64,000 bases of DNA from Liminaster sp017519885 (GCA_017519885.1 JAFWRO010000060.1:1-64000), one strand, 5' to 3'. Counted from the first letter of the stretch, positions 14,876 to 23,496 are shown. Notes: generated by a model not told the origin, from the letters alone. A program made the numbers and translations.

Positions 14876-16984
14876 ATGAAATATAGTTTTTCTTCGTTGT
14901 TGTTGCTGTTTGTATTCCTTTGTGGCCAGGTCGTTCCGGCAAAGGCCATAGAGAAATACAATTTGCCCAAACACGACAGACCCACGGTGGCTGTCGTTCT
15001 GGCGGGAGGTGGAGCCAAGGGCGTGGCGCATGTTGCCGCCTTGAAAGCCATCGAGGATGCAGGTATCCCCATTGACCTTGTGGTGGGCACTTCGATCGGC
15101 TCCATCATTGGAGGATTCTATTGCACAGGCTATTCGCCCGATACGATGAAGCAGATCATCAAGGGCACCGATTGGGTAAAACTCATCACCGATAATCCTG
15201 ACTACAAAATAGAAAAGACATTGAGCATGAAGAAGGATAACGAAAGCTACCTGCTACGTTATCTGCTTGATCCCTCACGAAAGTTTTCTTCAACGGGATT
15301 GGGAGGAATACTTGGTGGCACCAACGTAATGCATTTCTTCCAGGATATCACCCGATTCCTGCCTGATACGCTACATTTCGAAGATATGCCCGTGCCTTTT
15401 GCCTGTGTAGGTACTGAAGCCATCAACGGCGAGAAAAAGGTGTTTACAAGCGGAAATCTTCCAACTTGCATTCGTGCTTCGATGGCAATACCCACGGCAT
15501 TCACGCCTGTCACCATCGATTCGGTAGTATATGTTGATGGTGGCGTTGTAGATAATTTTCCCGTGGATGTTGCCAGGGAGTTGGGAGCTGATATTGTAAT
15601 TGGTGTGGATCTTGTTGTGAATATGACCAACGAACAACTCACCAATTCGGCCATCGATATGCTCTTGAACTGCATTGACCTGTATAGCCGAGAACAGTAC
15701 AAACAAAATATCGAAGACTCCGACGTCTATATTCCCATCGACGTGACCGGTTATAGTGCGGCATCCTTTGGAGCCACGGCACTCGATACACTTATGCAGC
15801 GTGGAGAGTATTACGTTGGACTGAAGAAGGCTTCGCTCGACTCTTTGGCCAAGTCGCTTAATCTAAAGGAAGAGCCCAAGCGCATTCGCGTGGGAGAATA
15901 TTCCTTCGCAAACGCTGGCAAGGGTGGCACCTCATGGACAGATTCGCCCGATGCTTCACTCAGCAAAGTGAATGATGGTTCGTTGTATAGTTCAATCAAT
16001 CTGGGCGCCCGTTTCGACAATTCGGAATTTGCGTCGGTAAAGGTAAGGTTGAACTGGGTTCTTTCGCATAAACATGCCACTTTATTCAAACTACAGACAC
16101 GTCTGGGAGATCGTTTTGACATTAGTGGCGACATAAGCATGAAAACCGTTGGCAAACAACGACTGGGTATGAGCCTTAAGTTCAGGCGACATGACTTGAA
16201 ATACCTGTTTGGCAAAAGGAAATCTGTGGACTGCGAATTGCGTCAAAATGGAGCCAATCTGTATTTGACACAGGAATGGCGTTCGATACAATTCCTCTTC
16301 GGCCTTTCGTACAATAGTTATGGTTATCGGGATATTCTCGTTGATCCAAAGTTTGTTGAATATCTGCCAAGTGACAGATACAAGGAAAGGCATTTCTCTT
16401 ATTATTTCTCGGGAGAGATCAATTCGTTGAACAGCCAGAACTTCCCCACTCGAGGACAACAGATGATATTGAATGCCGACTTCATCACCGACAATATGGC
16501 AACATATAAGGACAAGACGATGCTTCCAATTGTTAGTTTCCATTGGATGGCAGCTCTTCCATTCTCAAGTCGATTCACGCTCCAACCACATTTGTATGTA
16601 CGCGCCATATTCAAGGAAGAGAGTGCCGACAAGCCATTTGCATTGTTCAACTTCGTGGGCGGATTCATGAACGAGATGGACTTCAGGCAACAGAGAACGA
16701 TGGCCGGCCTGTATGACAAGGAGATGATCAGCGAAGACGGACTGGGCGTAGCTGGCACAGAAGTTCAGTATATGATATTCAGGAACCAATACATTAAGCT
16801 TGCTGGCGATGTGATGTCACATACCAACAACATCAAGTACGCATTCAATCACGACGCATTGAACTGGGGTGTTGAAGCCAGTTACAACTACAAGACACCT
16901 ATCGGTCCATTGACAGCGAAAGTCTATTGGAACAACGTGTCGGATAAGTTCAAGTTCTTCGTCAGTGGAGGTTATTATTTTTAA
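14876..16984 (+). CDS. patatin-like phospholipase with C-terminal BamA-type barrel, 702 aa
   Basis: Signal peptide (about residues 1-24), a patatin domain (about 38-300), then a POTRA-like linker and a C-terminal outer-membrane beta-barrel ending in GGYYF. The patatin oxyanion loop GGGAKGVAH, nucleophile GTSIG and catalytic DGGVVDNFP are all intact, so a Ser-Asp dyad lipase is expected. Patatin plus barrel is the layout of type Vd (PlpD-like) proteins, in which the lipase is presented at the cell surface; whether it is released here is unknown. Its last 23 bp overlap the end of the convergent TRIC-type gene. Confidence 0.9.
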   Translation: MKYSFSSLLLLFVFLCGQVVPAKAIEKYNLPKHDRPTVAVVLAGGGAKGVAHVAALKAIEDAGIPIDLVVGTSIGSIIGGFYCTGYSPDTMKQIIKGTDWVKLITDNPDYKIEKTLSMKKDNESYLLRYLLDPSRKFSSTGLGGILGGTNVMHFFQDITRFLPDTLHFEDMPVPFACVGTEAINGEKKVFTSGNLPTCIRASMAIPTAFTPVTIDSVVYVDGGVVDNFPVDVARELGADIVIGVDLVVNMTNEQLTNSAIDMLLNCIDLYSREQYKQNIEDSDVYIPIDVTGYSAASFGATALDTLMQRGEYYVGLKKASLDSLAKSLNLKEEPKRIRVGEYSFANAGKGGTSWTDSPDASLSKVNDGSLYSSINLGARFDNSEFASVKVRLNWVLSHKHATLFKLQTRLGDRFDISGDISMKTVGKQRLGMSLKFRRHDLKYLFGKRKSVDCELRQNGANLYLTQEWRSIQFLFGLSYNSYGYRDILVDPKFVEYLPSDRYKERHFSYYFSGEINSLNSQNFPTRGQQMILNADFITDNMATYKDKTMLPIVSFHWMAALPFSSRFTLQPHLYVRAIFKEESADKPFALFNFVGGFMNEMDFRQQRTMAGLYDKEMISEDGLGVAGTEVQYMIFRNQYIKLAGDVMSHTNNIKYAFNHDALNWGVEASYNYKTPIGPLTAKVYWNNVSDKFKFFVSGGYYF

Positions 16985-17639
16985 TGAACCCGGTATGCAT
17001 CTTCTGCGCATTGAATCGATTGAAACGATATGCGTGTAGCAGAGGCAGCTGCCAATGGTATTTGACGGCAAACAGACGGATTAGAATCACCACCAAGGCG
17101 CATCCCGATTGAGCAATGATCGTGGGTGCGCCATATCGTATGGCGGCTGTGTAGAACAACCCTCCCACCAGACACGCCATGGCATAGATGTCGCGACGGA
17201 AGATAAGCGGAACCTCATTGATGAGAATGTCGCGAATCACACCGCCAGCAGCACCCGTGCAAACGCCCATGATGATGCAGGCATAAAACGGGAAGCCGGC
17301 ATCGTAGGTCTTCTGAATTCCTACAATAGTGAACAGGCCCAAGCCGATGGTGTCGAACAGGAAGATCGTCTGAGCAATCTCACTGATGAACTTGTGCAGA
17401 AAAAGAAAAGCGAGCACGGCCAGCATAACAATGAAAAGATAGATCCACTGCGTCATCCAGAAGGGACTAACACCAATCATTACATCGCGCATTGTTCCAC
17501 CACCAACGGCTGTGGCAAGACCAACGATGAAGGCGCCAAAGAGGTCGAACTGCTTTTCGGATGCCAACCGAAGACCAGAAATGGCAAAGGCGAAAGTGCC
17601 AAGATAGTCGATGACATCGACAAAGGTGAGATTGAACAT
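16962..17639 (-). CDS. trimeric intracellular cation channel (TRIC/UPF0126) family protein
   Basis: A 225-residue inner-membrane protein with seven predicted helices arranged as two three-helix repeats plus one. Both repeats carry the diagnostic glycine-rich kink and arginine: AVGGGTMRDVMIG and GAAGGVIRDIL. Bacterial TRIC proteins form trimeric potassium-permeable channels. The N-terminal ATG at 17639 follows the terminator of a small upstream gene, so its own promoter must lie in the short gap or it relies on read-through. The 3' end overlaps the convergent patatin gene by 23 bp. Confidence 0.9.
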   Translation of the reverse strand: MFNLTFVDVIDYLGTFAFAISGLRLASEKQFDLFGAFIVGLATAVGGGTMRDVMIGVSPFWMTQWIYLFIVMLAVLAFLFLHKFISEIAQTIFLFDTIGLGLFTIVGIQKTYDAGFPFYACIIMGVCTGAAGGVIRDILINEVPLIFRRDIYAMACLVGGLFYTAAIRYGAPTIIAQSGCALVVILIRLFAVKYHWQLPLLHAYRFNRFNAQKMHTGFIKNNNLH

Positions 17640-17649
17640 AGTTTTGAAT

Positions 17650-17687
17650 AAAAAAAGTCGTGTAAAGTAATCAATACTTCACACGAC
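17650..17687 (-). terminator. intrinsic terminator of the 31-aa gene
   Basis: GTCGTGTAAAGTA (17657-17669) pairs with TACTTCACACGAC (17675-17687) over 13 bp with one G-U, followed leftward by seven Ts. It sits between the small gene and the TRIC start. Confidence 0.8.
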
Positions 17688-17734
17688 CGTTATAACCAAA
17701 AATATTTAATAATCAAATTAAAAGTGGTAAGTGT

Positions 17735-17830
17735 TTAATGAAGCACTTCCAAAGCAATGCAGCACATAGTTGTGAAATAAGCCACAGTAGCGACAATCTG
17801 CAAATACTTGTTCTTAAAAATACTTTCCAT
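17735..17830 (-). CDS. 31-aa single-helix membrane peptide
   Basis: ATG at 17830 opens 31 codons: a basic N-terminus (MESIFKNKYLQ) then a hydrophobic stretch (IVATVAYFTTMCCIALEVL) and a final H. It has a complete transcription context: promoter at 17956-17987, a leader of about 120 nt, AAGGTA 8 bp before the ATG, and a strong intrinsic terminator at 17650-17687. Two adjacent cysteines lie in the helix. Small one-helix proteins with this basic-then-hydrophobic layout often regulate membrane complexes, but no function can be assigned. Coding status is inferred from context. Confidence 0.6.
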   Translation of the reverse strand: MESIFKNKYLQIVATVAYFTTMCCIALEVLH

Positions 17831-17950
17831 AATACTAATACCTTAAATTAATATATAAAAAACAAAAGCAATTTATAAAAGCTATCTACTTACTAAAACC
17901 TTTCGGCCGGTCTTGAACCTTGACCTTGCCAGGGGTTTTGTTCTTTTTGA
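17831..17950 (-). promoter_or_regulatory. structured leader of the 31-aa gene
   Basis: About 120 nt of untranslated RNA. AAAACC and GGTTTT can close a stem enclosing CCTGG and CCGG segments (about 17897-17940). It could be a regulatory leader; no known riboswitch was recognised. Confidence 0.35.
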
Positions 17951-17955
17951 CGCTG

Positions 17956-17987
17956 CAAAGATACGGCATTATTTCGAAATGCGCAAA
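17956..17987 (-). promoter_or_regulatory. promoter of the 31-aa gene
   Basis: Minus-strand TTTG (17984-17987), 20-bp spacer, TATCTTTG (17956-17963). Confidence 0.65.
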
Positions 17988-18092
17988 CGTTTGCACTAAA
18001 AATCGCTTTTGTCAGTCAAAATTAGGGTAAAATACTATGGATTTGCTATTTTTGGTAGGCAAATAAGAAGTATTAATTCGTGGGATTTGGCC

Positions 18093-18647
18093 TTAATCGT
18101 ACACCTTGAACATCATCTGCTGGAGGATTGTATCGGCCTTTTCCCTGCTGATTAGGGCTGTAACGATGGCGTGTCCAAGGGCAAAAGCAGCGCCTGGACC
18201 ACAGCCAGTGATGAAGTTCTTGTCGCAAACGACTGTCTTCTTGAGGCAATTGGCGCCTTTAAGCTCGTGTTCGAAGCCAGGATAGCACGTTGCATTCTTG
18301 CCGTTGAGTAAGCCCAGGCGGCCATAAACCAAAGGTGCAGCACAGATGGCAGCCAACCATTTGCCGGCAGCATTATATTGGAGAATCGATTCGCGAAGAG
18401 GTTCGCAGTCGCTCAGATTGGTTGCACCAGGCATACCACCAGGAAGGAAGATAAGATCGCCATCGGAAAGGTCGGTGTCTTCAAGAAGCGCATCGGCTAC
18501 AACCACTACTCCATTGGATGCTTCTACATCGTTGAATGGAGTGATGCTGACGATTTGTACATCAATACCTGCACGACGCATAATGTCGATGGGTACGGTT
18601 GCTTCGGCAATTTCGAAGCCAGGGGCTAACATTACGTAGGTTTTCAT
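18093..18647 (-). CDS. DJ-1/PfpI family protein, 184 aa
   Basis: Class I glutamine-amidotransferase-like fold of the DJ-1/YajL group: MLAPGFEIAEATVPIDIMRRAG at the N-terminus contains the conserved glutamate (E14), and AAICAAPLVYG carries the nucleophilic cysteine elbow. LPGGMPGATNL and TGCGPGAAFALGHAIV are further family blocks. Members act as oxidative-stress chaperones or glyoxalase/deglycase-type enzymes, and the exact role is disputed. It is the last gene of a leftward operon, 33 bp after proA. Confidence 0.92.
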   Translation of the reverse strand: MKTYVMLAPGFEIAEATVPIDIMRRAGIDVQIVSITPFNDVEASNGVVVVADALLEDTDLSDGDLIFLPGGMPGATNLSDCEPLRESILQYNAAGKWLAAICAAPLVYGRLGLLNGKNATCYPGFEHELKGANCLKKTVVCDKNFITGCGPGAAFALGHAIVTALISREKADTILQQMMFKVYD

Positions 18648-18680
18648 AGGATATTGGGGTTAGAGGGGGTCTGATTATTA

Positions 18681-19940
18681 TTATGATCTAGTTTGCCCAT
18701 CACCTATTATAATATATTTATAGGTGGTGATTTCGCGAAGAGCCATGGGGCCACGCGCGTGAAGCTTTTGAGTGGAGATACCTATCTCAGCACCGAGGCC
18801 GAACTGGGCGCCATCGGTCCACGAGGTTGGCAGATTCTGATAGACACAAGCTGCGTCGATGACACGGGCATAGCGGTCGAGGGCTTGCTGGTTTTCACTT
18901 ACAATACTCTCGGAATGCTTGCTGGTCATTGACGAAACAAATTGAATGGCTTCATCAAGGTCATTGACGGTTTTAATGGAAAGCTTGTAGGCCTGGAACT
19001 CATAACCAAAGTGTTCGGGTAGCGCATGCTGAAGGAGTTCGTCAGGATAATGGCCTTTAAGTGCTTTGTAAGCGGGTTCGTCGGCATAGATGATCACCTG
19101 CTTGGCTTTGTCGGGATTGGTGCAAAGCGGGGCACAGATTGTCGGGAGTTCGGCAAGCTTGTCTTTATGAACCACCACACAATCTAGTGCGTTGCAGACG
19201 CTGATGCGGCGTGTCTTGCCATTGTTGACGATGGCGGCGGCTTTTGCAGTGTCGGCATCCTTGTCGATATAGGTATGACATACGCCTGCACCTGTTTCGA
19301 TGACAGGTACCTTGGCTGTATCGCGTACGAAATCGATTAGGCGACGCGATCCACGTGGGATGATGAGGTCAACTTTACCTACTGCATTGAGCAACTCGGC
19401 AGTAGCGGCATGATCGTTTGGCAGCAAAATGCATAGACCTTCGGGAAGACCAGCCTCACGCAATACCTTATGGATGATGGCCACTTCACAATCGTTGGAA
19501 TCAGCAGCCTCCTTGCCACCTTTCAGGATTACGGCACTACCTGCCTTGAAACATAGACTGAAAACGTCGATGGTCACATTTGGACGGGCTTCGTAAATCA
19601 CACCAATCACGCCGAAAGGCACAGAAACCTTGCGGATGACCATACCATTGGGACGAACAGCCTCACTCAATTGAATATTCAACGGAGAAGGAAGAGACGC
19701 GACATTGCGGGTGTCGGAAGCAATACCGGAAATGCGACTGGCATTGAGCAATAGTCGATCGTAGCGGTAATCAGCAGGGTCCATTCGTGACAGGTCTTTG
19801 GCATTGACAGCGATGATGGCATCGGCGTTAGCCTCTAAGGCATCGGCGAGCTTGTTGAGCACATCGTTGATTTGCTTCTCGTCGAGTTCGAGGAGCGAAA
19901 GACTTGCACGACGGGCTTGTTCAATAAGATGTTCGATCAT
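18681..19940 (-). CDS. proA: glutamate-5-semialdehyde dehydrogenase (gamma-glutamyl phosphate reductase)
   Basis: Second enzyme of proline synthesis, reducing gamma-glutamyl phosphate with NADPH. Seen: IYEARPNVTIDVFSLCFKAG, ILKGGKEAADSN, LIIPRGSRRLIDFV, the catalytic-cysteine block VNNGKTRRISVCNALD, and C-terminal LGAEIGISTQKLHARGPM. The length (419 aa) is normal. The ATG at 19940 overlaps the TGA of the upstream DUF4250 gene as ATGA, which suggests translational coupling. An in-frame extension to 19985 is iterated repeat and is rejected. proB is not in the window. Confidence 0.95.
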   Translation of the reverse strand: MIEHLIEQARRASLSLLELDEKQINDVLNKLADALEANADAIIAVNAKDLSRMDPADYRYDRLLLNASRISGIASDTRNVASLPSPLNIQLSEAVRPNGMVIRKVSVPFGVIGVIYEARPNVTIDVFSLCFKAGSAVILKGGKEAADSNDCEVAIIHKVLREAGLPEGLCILLPNDHAATAELLNAVGKVDLIIPRGSRRLIDFVRDTAKVPVIETGAGVCHTYIDKDADTAKAAAIVNNGKTRRISVCNALDCVVVHKDKLAELPTICAPLCTNPDKAKQVIIYADEPAYKALKGHYPDELLQHALPEHFGYEFQAYKLSIKTVNDLDEAIQFVSSMTSKHSESIVSENQQALDRYARVIDAACVYQNLPTSWTDGAQFGLGAEIGISTQKLHARGPMALREITTYKYIIIGDGQTRS

Positions 19941-20251
19941 TTTTGAGATATTTTTTGAGAAGAATTGTCGGAGTTGTCGGAGCACTCTGAATTATCGGAA
20001 TATTCGGAGTTATCGAAGGATTCAAAAGAAGAGGCAGAATCGGAATTGTCGGAAGATAAAAGCGGGTCGAGTATAGGTGTGAACTTGTTATGTACTTCGT
20101 CATATTCATAACCAGCACCATTAAGACGTGCAATCAATCGTGCGGGATCAACGTCTTCGCATTCGCAGAAGTCTTCCAACGAATCGTACTGGTCGCGAAG
20201 TTTCATATTTACCATGCTATACAGCATGTCGTTATCTTTGGGAATATACAT
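19937..20251 (-). CDS. DUF4250 protein with a low-complexity Ser-Asp/Glu tail, 104 aa
   Basis: Residues 1-60 match the small DUF4250 family (MYIPKDNDMLYSMVNMKLRD, ARLNGAGYEYDE), usually about 60 residues. Here a tail of about 40 residues follows, dominated by three-residue S-E/D-x units (SEYSDNSECSDNSDNSS) encoded by 9-bp repeats of TCGGAGTTG type (as read on the plus strand). The tail ends in QKISQK and its TGA overlaps the proA ATG. The tail therefore looks like a repeat expansion that carried the reading frame up to the next gene. The DUF4250 function is unknown. Confidence 0.8.
   Translation of the reverse strand: MYIPKDNDMLYSMVNMKLRDQYDSLEDFCECEDVDPARLIARLNGAGYEYDEVHNKFTPILDPLLSSDNSDSASSFESFDNSEYSDNSECSDNSDNSSQKISQK
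19965..20060 (-). repeat. 9-bp tandem repeat inside the DUF4250 gene
   Basis: Iterated units around TCGGAGTTG, TCGGAATAT and CTCTGAATT. They share composition and unit type with the non-coding spacer at 8476-8575. Confidence 0.6.
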
Positions 20252-20333
20252 TATTCAATTAACAATTAACAATTAATAATTAACAGTTACAAATAACAAT
20301 TAATAATTAACAATTAACAATTAAAGGTAACCA
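20252..20333. repeat. AT-rich tandem repeat
   Basis: Iterated AATTAACAATT/AATTAATAATT units of about 10 bp fill the gap between the DUF4250 start and the MBL gene's stop. Related units occur at 60877-60905 and 13717-13740. No gene. Confidence 0.6.
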
Positions 20334-21014
20334 TTAATAGAAAAGGTAAGGATTATAATTGGCCTCTGTCTCGATGGTTGTCATAGGACCATGACCAGGA
20401 TAAACCTTGGTAGGAGCAGGCAGCGTCAAAAGTTTTTCTTCTATGCTTTTGACTAACAACGGACCATTTCCACCCATAGCTTGTCCGAAATCGGTTCGTC
20501 CGATGGAACAATAGAACAGGACATCACCGCTAAACAGCATATTATCATCGGGGAAATAATAGCAAAGTCCATGATGACTATGACCCGGACAATCGATAAC
20601 CTTGATAGGATGTTTTTTTACGCCATCAGCAGCCTCAAACGGGAAAGAAAGGGTATCACCTTCGATGAGATTATTGGTGATAGGCGAATATTGAACCTCG
20701 GCATCGACGCCAAAGAATCTGTTTTGTATCTGAATCGGCGGCAAATGATTCTGGTCCTCCATCGAACCATAGACAGGAAGTCCCGGATAAGCCTTGGTCA
20801 GATAACCTGTACCCAGCACATGATCGGAATGATTATGAGTGATGAGCACGGCATCGGGCATCAGTTGGTTGAACTGAAGAAAATGGTGAACTCTTCCCCA
20901 CTCCCACTCTGTGCACATACCAGGATCGACGACAAGACATCTTCGAGACGTTTCGTCCCAAATCACATAACATTGTTCCTGAAAAGGATTGCATTGAAAG
21001 GTTTCGACTTTCAT
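20334..21014 (-). CDS. MBL-fold metallo-hydrolase, glyoxalase II-like, 226 aa
   Basis: Metallo-beta-lactamase fold with its metal ligands in order: HNHSDH (THxHxDH variant, second His kept), GHSHHG, SGDVLF and YPGHGP. The spacing and YVIWDETSR...LVVDPG start resemble the short glyoxalase II-like hydrolases common in Bacteroidales. The family hydrolyses thioesters such as S-lactoylglutathione or related compounds; the natural substrate here is unknown. The ATG overlaps the TGA of rsmG by 4 bp (ATGA), so the two are translationally coupled. Confidence 0.9.
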   Translation of the reverse strand: MKVETFQCNPFQEQCYVIWDETSRRCLVVDPGMCTEWEWGRVHHFLQFNQLMPDAVLITHNHSDHVLGTGYLTKAYPGLPVYGSMEDQNHLPPIQIQNRFFGVDAEVQYSPITNNLIEGDTLSFPFEAADGVKKHPIKVIDCPGHSHHGLCYYFPDDNMLFSGDVLFYCSIGRTDFGQAMGGNGPLLVKSIEEKLLTLPAPTKVYPGHGPMTTIETEANYNPYLFY

Positions 21015-21652
21015 TTCTTGCTTGGATTAATGGCTTTGATGGGAGTATAAGTGATATTCTTCGTTTCGAAGAACTCTTCCGTGAAATAGGTCGAGATGGG
21101 GATGACAATCGTTCCAGCGCATTGACGAGGTTTCAGTTCTTCGGCAAGGTCACCACCTTTCAAGGTAATCAAGGCCTTTGTGGTACAACGACGCACCAAT
21201 TTTACCAGGTCGGGAAGAACCATCACAGCACGCGACACGGAATAATCGAACGTTTCCTTGATTTCCTCGATGCCAGCATGGCGAAACTCCACATTCGTCA
21301 AGCCAATGGCATTCGCCACTTCCTGAGCCACACGAACCTTCTTGCCGATACGATCGACCAAAAGGAAATGACATTCGGGATAACGGATGGCCAAAGGAAT
21401 GCCGGGGAATCCTCCTCCACATCCGACATCCACGATACGGGTGCCGGCTGGCCAGAGTTGATGTTCGTCTATATATTTTGCAATCGCCAATGAATGCTGC
21501 ACGTGATGTTCGTAGAGGTCGTCGATGTCCTTGCGACTAATCACGTTTATCTTGGCATTCCACTCTTCATAAAGAGATTGGAGCATACCAAATTGCGAGA
21601 CTTGTACATCAGTCAGGTCGGGAAAATATCTCAAGAAATCAAGTTGAGCCAT
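21011..21652 (-). CDS. rsmG: 16S rRNA (guanine(527)-N(7))-methyltransferase RsmG
   Basis: SAM-dependent methyltransferase acting on G527 of 16S rRNA. Seen: LYEEWNAKINVISRKDIDDLYEHHVQHSLAI (the family-specific N-terminal stretch, given here as start EEWNAKINVISRKD), SAM motif VDVGCGGGFPGIPLAI, LLVDRIGKKVRVAQEVA, and SRAVMVLPDLVKL. The length of 213 residues is normal. The ATG at 21652 is used rather than an in-frame TTG at 21658. It starts 6 bp after the DUF3298 gene ends and overlaps the MBL gene by 4 bp. Confidence 0.94.
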   Translation of the reverse strand: MAQLDFLRYFPDLTDVQVSQFGMLQSLYEEWNAKINVISRKDIDDLYEHHVQHSLAIAKYIDEHQLWPAGTRIVDVGCGGGFPGIPLAIRYPECHFLLVDRIGKKVRVAQEVANAIGLTNVEFRHAGIEEIKETFDYSVSRAVMVLPDLVKLVRRCTTKALITLKGGDLAEELKPRQCAGTIVIPISTYFTEEFFETKNITYTPIKAINPSKK

Positions 21653-21658
21653 CGGCAA

Positions 21659-22531
21659 TTAACTTTGACTAACAAAATTGTGGGCAAGAGTCTTTATAGA
21701 TGAATCGTCCATCAGGAAAGGAAGGACCTCATCCCATGAAAGGGTAATCTGAACGACACCCACACTATAGGGGGCAATCTCGTAGGGATCGTATGTCCAG
21801 GTGATACCTTCTTCATTCACGTAGAAATTGTCGGTGGCGACTATTTCGTTGGGAGCGGTGAACTGTCCTTTTTCGGCAAGCTCTTCGATGGTCGTATAAC
21901 CATTTTGTACCATTAGCTTATTACGCAAAGCAGCGTGAAGGTCGGGCAAGGTGGCATCATTGAAGACATTGGCAATGGAAAGTTGCTGCAAGGTATTGAG
22001 GTCAAAAACGCCATTGTCAACAGTCTTGTTGCCATGAGCGCCACCCGTGTAACTATCGGCAACCACTTGGTAGCTTATTATACCGTCGGCATTGTAAAGG
22101 ACATCTCCTACAACATTCTCTTCATAATTCATCCATGTCGAGGCAGCTTCCGTTTCTGCCAGATCACTTTCATGCTGACCTATTGCATCATGTCCTTCAC
22201 TTAAATACTGCATGACATAGGAACGAACATAGGCATTTACCATCGATTCGACTGAACCGTTGGCGTCAGCCACGAAAGAACCATCCTTGGGAAGGATAGA
22301 GATGAAGCTTTCGACCGCCTGCAAGGTTTCAAGCGGTGTCTTTGCAACTGGTTTTGCCATCCTGATGACAAGATGACAGTGAGGTTTTTCGTAAGAATGG
22401 AAAAGAGGACAAATCGTATCGACAGAGAGTGTGTCGAAATCAACATGCTCAACCGTGGGTGCCTTGCGTTCGCAAGATACCATACTGCCAAGCAGAAGAA
22501 TGCCGAGAATAGCTGTAAAAAAGCCTTTCAT
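21659..22531 (-). CDS. DUF3298/DUF4163 (RsiV-like) lipoprotein, 290 aa
   Basis: Lipoprotein signal (MKGFFTAILGILLLGSMVSC, lipobox MVSC). The mature part combines a PdaC/DUF4163-like N-terminal half (SYQVVADSYTGGAHGNKTVDNGVFDL) with a DUF3298 C-terminal half (DNFYVNEEGITWTYDPYEIAPYSVG), the architecture shared with the lysozyme-binding domain of RsiV. A role in binding peptidoglycan-related ligands or lysozyme is inference from that family. It has its own promoter (22557-22564), divergent from the TPR gene, and is the first gene of the leftward operon with rsmG. Confidence 0.87.
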   Translation of the reverse strand: MKGFFTAILGILLLGSMVSCERKAPTVEHVDFDTLSVDTICPLFHSYEKPHCHLVIRMAKPVAKTPLETLQAVESFISILPKDGSFVADANGSVESMVNAYVRSYVMQYLSEGHDAIGQHESDLAETEAASTWMNYEENVVGDVLYNADGIISYQVVADSYTGGAHGNKTVDNGVFDLNTLQQLSIANVFNDATLPDLHAALRNKLMVQNGYTTIEELAEKGQFTAPNEIVATDNFYVNEEGITWTYDPYEIAPYSVGVVQITLSWDEVLPFLMDDSSIKTLAHNFVSQS

Positions 22532-22556
22532 TATTTAATTAAATATAAAATCGATG

Positions 22557-22564
22557 CAAAGATA
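22557..22564 (-). promoter_or_regulatory. promoter -7 box of the DUF3298-rsmG-MBL-(proA) operon
   Basis: Minus-strand TATCTTTG, 25 bp before the ATG at 22531. Divergent from 22588-22595. Confidence 0.6.
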
Positions 22565-22587
22565 TATCTTTTTTCCGAAAAATACAC

Positions 22588-22595
22588 TATCTTTG
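22588..22595 (+). promoter_or_regulatory. promoter -7 box of the TPR gene
   Basis: TATCTTTG 20 bp before the ATG at 22616. The -33 region is T-rich without a clear TTTG. Confidence 0.6.
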
Positions 22596-22615
22596 CACCG
22601 AAAAATTGAAATTTC

Positions 22616-23449
22616 ATGAAGAAAAGTATTTTTTTTATAGTTGTCGTTGCAATTTGTGCATTAGATTGTTCAATTTCTTCGGCACAGAACTATGACGAAC
22701 TGATAACAAGGAGTTTTGATTATCTGGATGCCGATAGTCTGCCAGAGGCAGAAGAGGCACTTCGTGAGGCTCTTCGCATAGAACCCGGTAACCCTGGAAA
22801 TGGGATGCTTCTTCTCAATCTTGGAACAATTCAACGACGTCAAGGCAAACTGAAAGAGGCAGAAGAGTCATACACCATCGGTCTTGCCTTCCTTCCGAAC
22901 AACCTCACATTGCTCAACAGTCGTGCACAACTCTTTGCCGAGATGGAGAAATATCCAGAGGCCATCAACGACTATACCGAAGTAATCTATCACGAACCCG
23001 AGAATGAGGATGCCTACTATGAAAGGGCTCTTTGCAAACTAATGAACCAGGATACGCTTGGAGCCAGACTTGACCTCGAACAAATCGACCGATTCAATCC
23101 GAACAGCGCAAAATCACGCCTTGGAATGGCTTACGTCTACAAGGCTCAACAAATGTGGCGCGAGGCTTCGGAGCTTTACGATGCGCTGATCGAGCGGAAT
23201 CCAAGAAATGCCAGTCTGCTGCGCGAACGAGCCGAGGTTTTCTATTTCTCCAATCGTATGGGAGCAGCTTTGGATGACGTCAACAAGAGTATTGATTTTG
23301 ATCCTCGCGACCCTTACAGTTACCTGTTGAGGGCACAAATCAGATATGCAAAAGGCGACAAGGAGTTTGCCCGAAGAGACCTCAATCAGGCGCTCGAATT
23401 GGGCCTCAATAAGGATGAAGTAAGAGATTTGATAGAAAAACTCAAATAA
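22616..23449 (+). CDS. exported tetratricopeptide-repeat protein, 277 aa
   Basis: Signal peptide of about 23 residues, then seven or so degenerate TPR motifs covering almost all of the mature protein (for example LPEAEEALREALRIEPGNP, LKEAEESYTIGLAFLPNN, YPEAINDYTEVIYHEPEN, WREASELYDALIERNPRN and GAALDDVNKSIDFDPRD). TPR arrays bind partner proteins; this one would act in the periplasm or at the outer membrane. It has a single-gene promoter. The partner is unknown. Confidence 0.88.
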   Translation: MKKSIFFIVVVAICALDCSISSAQNYDELITRSFDYLDADSLPEAEEALREALRIEPGNPGNGMLLLNLGTIQRRQGKLKEAEESYTIGLAFLPNNLTLLNSRAQLFAEMEKYPEAINDYTEVIYHEPENEDAYYERALCKLMNQDTLGARLDLEQIDRFNPNSAKSRLGMAYVYKAQQMWREASELYDALIERNPRNASLLRERAEVFYFSNRMGAALDDVNKSIDFDPRDPYSYLLRAQIRYAKGDKEFARRDLNQALELGLNKDEVRDLIEKLK

Positions 23450-23496
23450 TTTTTCATTTTTTCGATTATTTTTGTTCATCGTATTGAAATTTTTAC

